This document shows, one piece after another, positions 1 through 6,861 of a stretch of DNA of 20,195 bases. The translations under genes and the position numbers were made by a program. The stretch is from Bacteroidales bacterium (GTDB lineage Bacteria > Bacteroidota > Bacteroidia > Bacteroidales > Bacteroidaceae). Position 1 is the first letter of the stretch, and every line of letters starts with the position of its first letter. The notes under the pieces were generated by a model, which was not told the DNA's origin, searched no databases, and saw only the letters and a list, made by a program, of their open reading frames with translations. Location of the stretch: positions 1 through 20,195 of the forward strand of contig SFID01000028.1 in the NCBI GenBank assembly GCA_004555425.1, written 5' to 3'.

Positions 1-24
1 AAGAAAAAATCTAGTTGTTTTTTG

Positions 25-59
25 AAGCGGCGAGGTCACTACTAGCGACCTCGCCGCTT
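25..59. repeat. 13-bp perfect inverted repeat
   Basis: The arms at 25-37 and 47-59 are exact reverse complements around a 9-base loop, so a very stable hairpin would form. No T-run directly follows it on either strand; the nearest on the minus strand is about 12 bases beyond. It could be a terminator for a gene beyond the left edge, but this is undecided. Confidence 0.6.
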
Positions 60-76
60 TCGTCCGCAAACTTAGA

Positions 77-155
77 GCGAGCAACGTGCGGTACATTGCC
101 TTGCAATGAGAACAAACTCCTTACTTGCACGTTGCAAGCAAGCTACGGCATATTC
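77..155 (+). repeat. Intergenic hairpin element, degenerate copy 1 (conserved loop)
   Basis: Arms GCAACGTGC (81-89) and GCACGTTGC (127-135) are exact reverse complements. The loop holds CAATGAGAACAAAC (104-117), found again exactly at 3794-3807 inside another inverted repeat. The right half (118-150) also aligns with 3808-3840, both carrying TTGCAAGCAAG. I infer a dispersed repeat family; its function is unknown. Confidence 0.55.
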
Positions 156-186
156 CCGTTACTCCTGCTCCTTCAATCCCCAAATG

Positions 187-227
187 CACAAAAAAGGCTC
201 TCCCACATTGGGAGAGCCTTTTTTGTG
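187..227. terminator. Bidirectional intrinsic terminator after rpmA
   Basis: An 18-bp perfect stem (187-204 with 210-227) encloses a 5-base loop. The core is GGCTCTCCC/GGGAGAGCC, flanked by an A-run on the left and a T-run on the right, so it can work on either strand. It lies 25 bases beyond the rpmA stop codon and should end the minus-strand rplU-rpmA transcript. Confidence 0.9.
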
Positions 228-252
228 TTACTCTTAATGCAAATGAGCGCTG

Positions 253-516
253 TTAGGCTTCTGCTTCGGGGAGTACGGAAACGACACTGCGGTCGCGGTT
301 TCCGCGGTGGAATTCCACCTTGCCGTCAACGAGTGCGTAGAGTGTGTGGTCCTTGCCCATGCCGACGTTCTTGCCGGGATAGTGCACGGTACCGCGCTGG
401 CGAACGATGATGTTGCCGGCGATGCACTTCTGGCCGCCCCAAATCTTAACACCTAATCTCTGTGAAGCCGATTCACGGCCGTTCTTAGAACTACCTACAC
501 CTTTTTTGTGTGCCAT
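253..516 (-). CDS. rpmA: 50S ribosomal protein L27
   Basis: This 87-residue protein is bacterial ribosomal protein L27, a basic component of the large subunit whose flexible N-terminus reaches towards the peptidyl-transferase centre. The sequence shows the family's typical start MAHKKGVGSSKNGRESASQRLG and the conserved stretch GKNVGMGKDHTLYALVDG near residues 48-65. It has no cleavable N-terminal extension of the Firmicutes type. Length is normal for the family. It lies 33 bases downstream of rplU on the same strand, the usual L21-L27 operon order, and a strong terminator follows at 187-227. Identity is secure. Confidence 0.97.
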   Translation of the reverse strand: MAHKKGVGSSKNGRESASQRLGVKIWGGQKCIAGNIIVRQRGTVHYPGKNVGMGKDHTLYALVDGKVEFHRGNRDRSVVSVLPEAEA

Positions 517-549
517 TTTCTTCTAAATTTTAGGGGTTAAGCAATAGAA

Positions 550-867
550 TTAAGCGATAACTGATTTGATGGTCAGCTCAGTGAACTGATGGCGATAACC
601 ATTCAGCTTGCGATAGCCCTTGCGGCGCTTCTTGTGGAAGACCAGGACCTTGTCGCCCTTGACGAGGGTGGACTTTACTTCGCATACTACCTTGGCTCCC
701 TCAACTACAGGGGCACCAACGGTCACGTTGCCGTCGTTCTCAACGAGCAGCACCTTCTCAAATTCAACAGTCTGGCCGTTCTCTACATTGTGCATGTGGT
801 TCACGAAGAGCTTCTTGCCCTCTTCGGCCTTGAACTGCTGACCGTTAATCTCAACGATTGCGTACAT
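550..867 (-). CDS. rplU: 50S ribosomal protein L21
   Basis: This 105-residue protein is ribosomal protein L21, which binds 23S rRNA in the large subunit. The N-terminus MYAIVEINGQQFKAEEG and the C-terminal basic segment VFHKKRRKGYRKLNGYRHQFT (RNA-binding, about residues 77-97) are diagnostic, and the length is typical. It is the first gene of the minus-strand rplU-rpmA operon. A -7 box (TACCTTTG read on the minus strand) lies about 95 bases upstream at 963-970, giving the pair a promoter separate from lpxB. There is no recognisable Shine-Dalgarno sequence, as usual for Bacteroidota. Confidence 0.97.
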   Translation of the reverse strand: MYAIVEINGQQFKAEEGKKLFVNHMHNVENGQTVEFEKVLLVENDGNVTVGAPVVEGAKVVCEVKSTLVKGDKVLVFHKKRRKGYRKLNGYRHQFTELTIKSVIA

Positions 868-962
868 TTTTTGAATAATAATTTAACGGTTTTTCCGGGA
901 GGCGGGCGCGCCAAATCGTTTGCGCAACCTCTTTCTTGGCCCCGTCGGACTCAAATCGGCTG

Positions 963-970
963 CAAAGGTA
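963..970 (-). promoter_or_regulatory. Bacteroidota-type -7 box for rplU-rpmA
   Basis: Read on the minus strand the sequence is TACCTTTG, a full match to TAnnTTTG. No TTTG -33 element is visible at 19-21 bases, so the call rests on the -7 box and its position upstream of rplU. Confidence 0.55.
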
Positions 971-1073
971 TAACTTTTTTCTGATACTGAGCGGGTTCTG
1001 CGTTATATTTTTCAGTATTTCGGTGTTTGTTTGCCTTTTTGGCGGTTTGCGGGCAGCCTGCTCGGTGGTTGTT

Positions 1074-2219
1074 TCAGCGTTTTCGCATGAAGGCGATTAT
1101 CTCGCGGGCGCAGTGTTGCGGGGCTCCGGGATCGCCCAACCGCTTGCGCATATCGGTGTAGCCAGCGAGGATTTCTTCGCGGTGCTCAATGACATCGAGG
1201 AGATGCTCGCGTACGTTGCGGGGCGTCATGTCGTTGGCCACTAGTTCGGGAATCACTTCGCGGTTGCAGATGAGGTTGACCAGCGAGATATAGCGCACCC
1301 TGAGGAAGAGGCGGCGGGCTAGATTGACCAGTTTGCCGCACGACATATAGTAGCATACCACCTGCGGCACGTTGAAGAGGCCCGCCTCGAGTGTGGCTGT
1401 GCCTGAGGTGACGAGGGCTGCGTAACTATGGTAGAGGAGGTCGTAGGTGTGGTCCTTGACGATGCTGAGGTGTACGCCCATCTCCTTGCTGATGGTGTGG
1501 TAGATGGTTTCGTCAATGCCTGGGGCCACGCATACGGCGAAAGAATAGCCCTGTTCGGTCAGGGGCTGGACGGCCTTGAGCATACGTCGGAGGTTGTCGT
1601 GAATCTCTTGTACTCGGCTGCCAGGGAGGAGCGAGATGATGCGTGTGTCCTCACTGAGGTGGAGCAGGCGGAGGAGTTTCTTGAGTTCCATCGGGCTTTG
1701 CTGCTTGTACTGTTCCACTTCGTCGAGTGTCGGGTTGCCCACATAACTGATGGAGTAGTGGTGCCGGCGTTCGTAGTAGTCCACCTCAAAGGGTAGGATA
1801 GAGAACATGCGGTCCACTCCCTTACGTATTTGCTTGATGCGCCGCTCCTTCCATGCCCAGATTTTGGGTGAGATGTAGTAGAACACGGGGCAGATGCCTT
1901 GCTGCTTGACATAGCGGGCTACTTTGAGATTGAATCCCGCATAGTCCACGAGGATGACTGCATCGGGTTGCCAGGTGCGGATGGCCTCCTTGCATTGTGC
2001 CAGTCCCTTGAGGATGGTGCGGGCGTGCAGAAGGACAGGGATAAAGCCCATATAGGCCAGCGTCTTGTAGTGGCGCAGCATCTTGCCGTCCACACTTTGC
2101 ATATACGAGCCGCCGAAGAAGCAAAATTCTGCCTCGGGGTCCTGTTGGCGCAGGGCCTGCATAAGGTGCGAAGCGTGGAGGTCGCCACTGGCTTCGCCTG
2201 CTACGAGGAAATATTTCAT
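1074..2219 (-). CDS. lpxB: Lipid-A-disaccharide synthase
   Basis: LpxB (glycosyltransferase family 19) joins UDP-2,3-diacylglucosamine to lipid X to form the disaccharide of lipid A, on the inner face of the cytoplasmic membrane. The 381-residue length is typical. Visible family motifs are AGEASGD (7-13), VDYAGFN (91-97), YYISPKIWAW (114-123), VGNP (160-163), LLPGSR (197-202) and TSGTATLE (271-278), in the expected order. It starts only 3 bases after the surE stop codon, so the two are almost certainly co-transcribed and perhaps translationally coupled. No terminator is obvious between lpxB and rplU. The call is firm. Confidence 0.96.
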   Translation of the reverse strand: MKYFLVAGEASGDLHASHLMQALRQQDPEAEFCFFGGSYMQSVDGKMLRHYKTLAYMGFIPVLLHARTILKGLAQCKEAIRTWQPDAVILVDYAGFNLKVARYVKQQGICPVFYYISPKIWAWKERRIKQIRKGVDRMFSILPFEVDYYERRHHYSISYVGNPTLDEVEQYKQQSPMELKKLLRLLHLSEDTRIISLLPGSRVQEIHDNLRRMLKAVQPLTEQGYSFAVCVAPGIDETIYHTISKEMGVHLSIVKDHTYDLLYHSYAALVTSGTATLEAGLFNVPQVVCYYMSCGKLVNLARRLFLRVRYISLVNLICNREVIPELVANDMTPRNVREHLLDVIEHREEILAGYTDMRKRLGDPGAPQHCAREIIAFMRKR

Positions 2220-2222
2220 TTT

Positions 2223-2984
2223 TTAGAAGCTGCCTTTAAGAATGTCAATCATACCTGTGGCTGTCACGTCGAGGGTGGTTGGCGTCACGGCCACATAGCC
2301 ATGCGCCAAGGCCCAGCGGTCCGTGTCGGTGGCCTCGGCCTCCAAATCTACGCATTCGCCCACGAGCCAGAAGTAGTCGCCCGCATAGGGGTGGGTGCGG
2401 CGCACGGTCTCGTTGACCCAGCGGCTCTTGGCCATACGGCAAATCTTGACGCCCTCAAACTTGGGGCGGTTGGGAAAGTTGATGTTGAGGCACGTGAAGG
2501 GCGGCATGCCCATAGCGATGGCCTTGAACGTCATATCAATCAGGTAGGGGCGCAGCGGTGTGAAGTCTGCATTGGCCGAGTGGTTGCACAGCGAGAAAGC
2601 GATGGAGGGGAAGCCCTGCAGGGCTGCCTCGGTGGCCACGCCCATCGTGCCCGAATAGTGCGCGTTGACCGAGGCGTTGTCGCCGTGGTTAATGCCACCG
2701 ATGATGAGGTCAGGCTGGCGCTCCATCAGTTCGTTGACGGCAATCTTCACGCAGTCCACGGGCGTGCCGTTGCAGGCATAGATGCGCAGTCCCTCTTCTT
2801 CGCGTATGAGTTTGACGCGAAGGGGCGCGGTCGGCGTGAAGGCGCATCCTTGTCCCGAGCGTGGCTGGTCGGGCGCGACAACGAGGAGGTTGGCCATAGG
2901 GCGCAGGGTTTCGATGAGGAAGTTGATGCCGCCGGCCGTATATCCGTCGTCGTTGGAGATAATGAGGTAAGGTTTATTTTTCAT
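2223..2984 (-). CDS. surE: 5'/3'-nucleotidase SurE
   Basis: SurE is a metal-dependent phosphatase that removes phosphate from nucleoside 5'- and 3'-monophosphates, linked to survival in stationary phase. The 253-residue protein shows the N-terminal SNDDGY motif with metal ligands D12 and D13, S43 in APDQPRSGQG, and N99 in GINHG, which are the expected ligands. The segment NAHYSGTMGVATEA follows as in other SurE proteins. It is the upstream gene of a surE-lpxB pair on the minus strand. Its upstream DNA runs into the 25-bp repeat array from 3022, and I could not place its promoter. Confidence 0.95.
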   Translation of the reverse strand: MKNKPYLIISNDDGYTAGGINFLIETLRPMANLLVVAPDQPRSGQGCAFTPTAPLRVKLIREEEGLRIYACNGTPVDCVKIAVNELMERQPDLIIGGINHGDNASVNAHYSGTMGVATEAALQGFPSIAFSLCNHSANADFTPLRPYLIDMTFKAIAMGMPPFTCLNINFPNRPKFEGVKICRMAKSRWVNETVRRTHPYAGDYFWLVGECVDLEAEATDTDRWALAHGYVAVTPTTLDVTATGMIDILKGSF

Positions 2985-3021
2985 TCAGGGAGAGAAGAAA
3001 GGAAATACTACTATTGAATTA

Positions 3022-3329
3022 GCAGCCGTAGGCTGCGTAGAAACGAGGGAGCGCAGCGACCATTGAAACTAGGGAGCGCAGCGACCGTTGAAACTAAGGA
3101 GCGCAGCGACCGTTGAAACTAAGGAGCGCAGCGACCGTTGAAACTAAGGAGCGCAGCGACCGTTGAAACTCAAGGTTCAAGACTATCGAGCCAGCAGCCG
3201 AAGGCTGCGTTGAAACTAGGAAGCCGCAGGCTTCCGTTGAAACCTGAAACTAGGGAGCGCAGCGACCGTTGAAACTAAGGGAGCGCAGCGACCGAAACGA
3301 GGCAGAGGGAGCGCAGCGACCGCGCCTCG
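3022..3329 (+). repeat. Modular 25-bp tandem repeat array
   Basis: Eight copies of GGAGCGCAGCGACC occur here (starting near 3048, 3073, 3098, 3123, 3148, 3255, 3281 and 3309), most followed by the linker GTTGAAACTA. Copies at 3098, 3123 and 3148 are exact and spaced 25 bases. The same linker also follows two other modules, GCAGCCGAAGGCTGC (3193) and GGAAGCCGCAGGCTTCC (3219-3235), both small palindromes. There are no unique spacers, so this is not a CRISPR array. Confidence 0.9.
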
Positions 3330-3410
3330 TAATATAACACATGGCGGAGCCTAGGGTGTGCAAAACTCGTCTTTTAACATTTCGAAGACTGTTGCGATAT
3401 GTTAAATCGA

Positions 3411-3442
3411 TTTGGATTTCGCGGGAAAATGTTGTATCTTTG
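3411..3442 (+). promoter_or_regulatory. Complete Bacteroidota-type promoter, no gene downstream
   Basis: TTTG (3411-3414) and TATCTTTG (3435-3442) are separated by exactly 20 bases, a full match to the consensus. Transcription would start near 3448 and run rightwards into the terminator hairpin at 3455-3491. No reading frame follows that I can support. Confidence 0.65.
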
Positions 3443-3454
3443 TCCTAGCGTAGA

Positions 3455-3491
3455 GGAGAGAGCCCATTGATGCGGGTTTTCTCCTTTTTTT
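3455..3491 (+). terminator. Intrinsic terminator directly after the orphan promoter
   Basis: GGAGAGAGCCC (3455-3465) pairs over 11 positions with GGGTTTTCTCC (3474-3484), two of them G:U in RNA, around an 8-base loop, followed by seven T residues (3485-3491). Since the predicted start site is only about 7 bases upstream of the stem, the transcript would be about 40-45 nucleotides: a tiny RNA or an attenuated leader. Confidence 0.7.
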
Positions 3492-3685
3492 CTGCCCGAA
3501 AATCAGTGATTTTTACCTCGGAGATAGAAAAATTTATCTCAGGGATAAAAATTTTTTCTGGCTTTTGCGGATTTTTTTCGGGCCAAGTTGGTGCGCGCAG
3601 TGGCGATTCCGAAAATTTTTCGGGCTTCAAATCCTAAAAGATATTAAAGTTTTTGGAGCGAAAAAACTGCATTTTAACATTTCGA

Positions 3686-3701
3686 GTAACTACTCAGGTG
3701 G
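3686..3701 (+). mobile_element. Solitary IS66-like terminal sequence
   Basis: GTAACTACTCAGGTGG matches the first 14 bases of the terminal repeat of the MITE-like element at 14526-14870. No matching opposite end is visible nearby, so this is probably a remnant end. Confidence 0.45.
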
Positions 3702-3727
3702 ATTTTTAATTGCAAATTGCGCTGGAA

Positions 3728-3847
3728 AGAAATGTACCGCACCTTGCTTGCAAGGTGTGAGTATCATGGAAATGACACACAATAATATATACCCAATGAG
3801 AACAAACCCTGTACTCATACCTTGCAAGCAAGGTGCGGTACATTTCT
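3728..3847 (+). repeat. Long inverted repeat, hairpin element copy 2
   Basis: Arms of 35 bases (3728-3762 and 3813-3847) are reverse complements with a single mismatch that becomes G:U in RNA. Each arm includes TTGC/GCAA runs and the TGCGGTACATT motif. The 50-base loop contains CAATGAGAACAAAC (3794-3807), shared exactly with the copy at 104-117. Neither strand has a following T-run that would suggest a simple terminator. Confidence 0.85.
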
Positions 3848-3988
3848 CACCTCGGCCATACGCAGGAAAGCACACGTGTCGGGCCAAAAAATGGAAGTGC
3901 AGTCAGCAAAACGGGCCTGTCGCGTAAATATGTGGTATGCAAAAGTACGAAAAAAAGTTTAATCCCTCCGTAGTCGCGGAAAAATAGT

Positions 3989-3996
3989 TATCTTTG
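3989..3996 (+). promoter_or_regulatory. -7 box of the parA promoter
   Basis: TATCTTTG matches TAnnTTTG fully. A TTTG -33 element at the expected distance is not seen. The start site would fall near 4002, leaving a leader of about 110 bases before the parA ATG. Confidence 0.6.
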
Positions 3997-3998
3997 CA

Positions 3999-4092
3999 AA
4001 CTGCAAAAGGTGTCTGCTGGCGCGCTGTTTGGGGGCTTTTCCCGAAGGAAACTCCAACGGCCTGCTTTGCATGGGCCCATTATTTTGCAGTT
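3999..4092 (+). promoter_or_regulatory. Structured parA leader
   Basis: AACTGCAAAA (3999-4008) and TTTTGCAGTT (4083-4092) are exact reverse complements that would close a domain covering nearly the whole leader. The exact 10-base palindrome ATGGGCCCAT lies inside (4071-4080). The right arm ends 22 bases before the ATG. It may be a regulatory leader or an operator; the function is inferred only from structure and place. Confidence 0.4.
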
Positions 4093-4114
4093 GCCTAAAT
4101 ATTAAGCAAACAAC

Positions 4115-4879
4115 ATGGGAAAAATCATTGCATTAGCCAATCAGAAAGGCGGTGTGGGCAAGACCACAACGGCTATGAATCTCGCAGCCTCGCTGGCAAC
4201 GCTCGAAAAGAAGGTGCTTCTCGTCGATGCGGACCAGCAGGCCAACGCTTCCTCCGGCCTCGGCGTAGATCTGAGCAAGGTGGACGTATCGGTGTACGAC
4301 TGCCTCATTCGCCGCGTCAATCCGACACAGGCTATCTATACCACAGATATTGAAAACCTCGACGTCCTGCCCTCGCACATCAATCTGGCGGGCGCACAGG
4401 TCGAAATGATGAATATACCGCGGCGCGAGCAACTCTTCCGCAATATGCTCCAGCCCATCAAGGACGACTACGACTATATCCTCATTGACTGTTCGCCCTC
4501 GCTGGGCGTGGTGACGGTGAGCGCGCTGACAGCAGCCAACTCTATCATCATCCCCGTGCAGTGCGAATACTTTGCCCTTGAGGGAATCAGCAAACTGCTG
4601 CAGTCTATCAAAATCGTCAAGCAAAAGCTCAATCCCGAACTCGAAATCGAGGGATTCCTGCTGACGATGTACGATTCGCGCCTGCGATTGGCCAACCAAA
4701 TCTACGATGAGGTGAAGCGCCACTTTCAGGAACTCGTGTTCAAGACCGTCATCCAGCGCAACGTCAAGTTGAGCGAGGCGCCCTCGCACGGCCTGCCCGC
4801 CATCCTCTACGATGCAGATTCCACGGGTGCAAAGAACCACTTGGCATTGGCCAAGGAGATTATTCAGAAAAACAAGTAG
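4115..4879 (+). CDS. parA: Chromosome partitioning ATPase ParA (Soj)
   Basis: ParA is a DNA-binding, dimerising ATPase that with ParB and parS moves newly copied chromosome origins apart. The 254-residue protein has the deviant Walker A box KGGVGKTTT (11-19, signature lysine K11 and K16), the Walker A' segment VDADQQANAS, and Walker B YILIDCSPS. It lacks the N-terminal helix-turn-helix of plasmid ParA proteins, so it is the chromosomal Soj type. The ATG follows an A-rich stretch. It is first in a plus-strand series parA-parB-DUF5683-mltD, a familiar order in Bacteroidota. Its leader is unusually structured (3999-4092). Confidence 0.96.
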   Translation: MGKIIALANQKGGVGKTTTAMNLAASLATLEKKVLLVDADQQANASSGLGVDLSKVDVSVYDCLIRRVNPTQAIYTTDIENLDVLPSHINLAGAQVEMMNIPRREQLFRNMLQPIKDDYDYILIDCSPSLGVVTVSALTAANSIIIPVQCEYFALEGISKLLQSIKIVKQKLNPELEIEGFLLTMYDSRLRLANQIYDEVKRHFQELVFKTVIQRNVKLSEAPSHGLPAILYDADSTGAKNHLALAKEIIQKNK

Positions 4880-5029
4880 GAATCGTCTGGCACAGGCTTC
4901 GCGGTTGTCGTGCCTAGGCCCCCTGGCTCTCCCATTGCAAAGGGACGATGAATGGGAGCGACCCCACGCGACGTGACTGGCGGAAGGCTTTCAACAGCAG
5001 ACGAACCCTCTCCAAAACCTACCATCAAA

Positions 5030-5929
5030 ATGGCAGCCCATAAGAAATTCCCCGCGCTCGGACGCGGACTCGATGCGCTCATTTCCATCGAAGAGGAAGT
5101 GCACACCAGCGGTTCCTCCTCCATCAGCGAAGTGCCCATCGCGCAGATACAGGCCAACCCCAACCAGCCGCGCCGCGAGTTTGACCCCACGGCCCTCGAG
5201 GAACTGGCCGAAAGCATTCGCCAAATCGGTATTATCCAGCCCATCACCCTGCGCGAGATGGAGGATGGCAACTACCAGATTATCGCTGGCGAACGCCGTT
5301 GGCGCGCTTCGCAGATTGCGGGCCTCTACAGCATCCCGGCCTACATCCGCACCGTCGACGACGAGAACATGATGCAGATGGCCTTGGTCGAAAATATTCA
5401 GCGCGAAGACCTCAACGCCATCGAAATAGCCCTGGCCTACCAGAACCTTATCGAACAATACCACCTCACGCAGGACAAACTCAGCGAGAAGATTGGCAAG
5501 AACCGTGCGACCATTGCCAACTACCTCCGCCTCCTGAAACTGCCCGCGCAAGTGCAAATGGCCATTCAGAATAAGGAGATGGACCAAGGACATGCCCGCG
5601 CCCTCCTCGGCTTGCGCCAACCCAGCGAACAGGTCAAACTCTTCAAGGAAATCAAGGAGCACGGCTACAGCGTGCGCCAAGTGGAGGACATGGTCAAAGC
5701 CCTCAACAGCGGCGAGACCGTGCAGGTGGGGCGCAAGCAAATCAAGACGGGAGGCAAACAACGCTTGCCCGAAGAATACAACCTGCTCAAGACACGCCTC
5801 TCCAGTTTCTTCCAGACCAAGGTGCAGATGACCTGCTCCGATCAGGGGAAGGGCAAGATTACCATCCCCTTCTCCAACGAAGAAGAACTTGAGCACATCG
5901 TCAGCCTCTTTGATAAAATGAAAGGATGA
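5030..5929 (+). CDS. parB: Chromosome partitioning protein ParB (Spo0J)
   Basis: ParB is a CTP-dependent clamp that loads at parS sites, spreads on DNA and stimulates ParA. From the chosen ATG it has 299 residues. The N-terminal ALGRGLDALI motif (9-18) is the usual ParA-contacting start. The CTP-binding motif GERRWRA is at 87-93 and ENIQR at 121-125. A helix-turn-helix (LSEKIGKNRATIANYLRLLKL, about 147-167) binds parS, and the C-terminus dimerises. An in-frame ATG at 4952 would add 26 unconserved residues (MGATPRDVTGG...), so I prefer 5030. The 150-base gap after parA is long for such a pair. The gene ends in a 4-base ATGA overlap with the next. Confidence 0.95.
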   Translation: MAAHKKFPALGRGLDALISIEEEVHTSGSSSISEVPIAQIQANPNQPRREFDPTALEELAESIRQIGIIQPITLREMEDGNYQIIAGERRWRASQIAGLYSIPAYIRTVDDENMMQMALVENIQREDLNAIEIALAYQNLIEQYHLTQDKLSEKIGKNRATIANYLRLLKLPAQVQMAIQNKEMDQGHARALLGLRQPSEQVKLFKEIKEHGYSVRQVEDMVKALNSGETVQVGRKQIKTGGKQRLPEEYNLLKTRLSSFFQTKVQMTCSDQGKGKITIPFSNEEELEHIVSLFDKMKG

Positions 5930-6753
5930 GGCACCGCTGTTACATAGACAATGCTTGTGTAGCAGTGGTCATCCTGCTGTTGAGCCTCCTGGCTGGGGTA
6001 GGCTCAACGGCGACTGCCGCCCAAATTCCCTCACCCGTTCAAGGTGAGGATTTGTGCTTTATGCCCAACGACCTCTTGGCCTCGCCCGAAGACGTGGCGG
6101 CTTTGCCCGACGACAGCTTGACGCTGCCTGATGACCTCCCGACCGAAGCCGCCATCGATAGCCTGGAGCGCAGCGTTGATGCGGCCGAAGCAGTCAACTT
6201 CCAAGGCACCCGCATCAAAACACGCAAGGGGCGCGATGGCCGCGTGCCCATATCGATGTTTGTGCCCGACCCGCAGCGCGCCCTGTGGCTGTCGCTCGTC
6301 TTCCCAGGTGCAGGACAGATTTACAACCGCAAGTATTGGAAACTCCCCATCCTCTACGGAGGATTCCTCGGATGCACCTACGCATTCCTGTGGAACCAAC
6401 AGATGTACCGCGACTACTCGCAGGCATATCTAGATATTATGGACGACGACCCCAATACCAATAGTTACTTGGAAATGCTCCCACCCCGCTACGACATCAC
6501 GGGGCGCGAGGAACAATTCAAGAAGATATTCAAAAACAAGAAGAACTACTATCGCCGCTATCGCGACCTCAGTGCTTTCTGCTTCGCGGGCATATATCTG
6601 CTCTCCGTGGTTGATGCCTATGTTGACGCCCATCTGTCCGTCTTCGACATTAGTCCCGACCTCAGCATCAGAGTGGAGCCAGCCGTTATCCCGCAGCAGG
6701 GCATCGGACGGACCAGCCATTCCTACGGCATGGGATGTAGCCTGAGGTTCTAG
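5926..6753 (+). CDS. DUF5683 family membrane protein
   Basis: The 275-residue protein has a probable signal peptide (hydrophobic 12-32, ending near ATAAQ), an acidic low-complexity section rich in LPDD-type repeats (about 43-75), and then the DUF5683 core beginning at VPDPQRALWLSLVFPGAGQ. That core contains the GAGQIYNRKYWK signature and at least two hydrophobic segments (about 142-156 and 219-233). DUF5683 proteins are common in Bacteroidota beside parB and a lytic transglycosylase, but their function is not established. The start codon overlaps the parB stop codon (ATGA), indicating translational coupling. It may have a cell-envelope role; this is inference from location. Confidence 0.88.
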   Translation: MRHRCYIDNACVAVVILLLSLLAGVGSTATAAQIPSPVQGEDLCFMPNDLLASPEDVAALPDDSLTLPDDLPTEAAIDSLERSVDAAEAVNFQGTRIKTRKGRDGRVPISMFVPDPQRALWLSLVFPGAGQIYNRKYWKLPILYGGFLGCTYAFLWNQQMYRDYSQAYLDIMDDDPNTNSYLEMLPPRYDITGREEQFKKIFKNKKNYYRRYRDLSAFCFAGIYLLSVVDAYVDAHLSVFDISPDLSIRVEPAVIPQQGIGRTSHSYGMGCSLRF

Positions 6754-6861
6754 GCATCCACAATTCCAAGGAACTCCCTCCGCGGTGGCCACACGTAAGA
6801 CCGCTTTCCCTAATCCATTCATAATTAATCCGCTGAAGCATCCAACAGCCAATCAATCCGT

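Larger units (their letters stand above)
2985..4114. other. Gene-free region between surE and parA
   Basis: This 1.1-kb stretch between divergent genes contains no convincing coding sequence. It holds, left to right: a 25-bp modular tandem repeat array (3022-3329), an orphan promoter and hairpin (3411-3491), an AT-rich section with several small palindromes (about 3495-3625, including CCGAAAA/TTTTCGG at 3609-3623), two exact 14-base copies of TTTTAACATTTCGA exactly 300 bases apart (3372 and 3672), an IS66-like end (3686-3701), a 35-bp inverted repeat (3728-3847), and the parA promoter and leader (3989-4114). Confidence 0.75.

Noticed and set aside
25..59. Intrinsic terminator at the left edge
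   Set aside because: The stem is excellent, but no T-run follows immediately on either strand, so I list it only as an inverted repeat.
3022..3329. CRISPR array, suggested by GTTGAAAC-ending repeats
   Set aside because: Units are directly adjacent with no unique spacers, the modules vary, and no cas genes are nearby.
3565..3927. Open frame on the plus strand before parA
   Set aside because: It crosses an AT-rich palindromic section, the IS66-like end and the long inverted repeat; its product is cysteine-rich and unlike any family I know.
3989..4114. parS or oriC near parA
   Set aside because: I found no 16-base match to the TGTTTCACGTGAAACA-type parS sequence and no cluster of TTATCCACA-type DnaA boxes in the window; only a single near-match (TGTGGATAT near 15090) was noticed.
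4952..5029. N-terminal extension of ParB
   Set aside because: The conserved ParB start (FPALGRGLDALI) follows the ATG at 5030, and the extra 26 residues have no family support.
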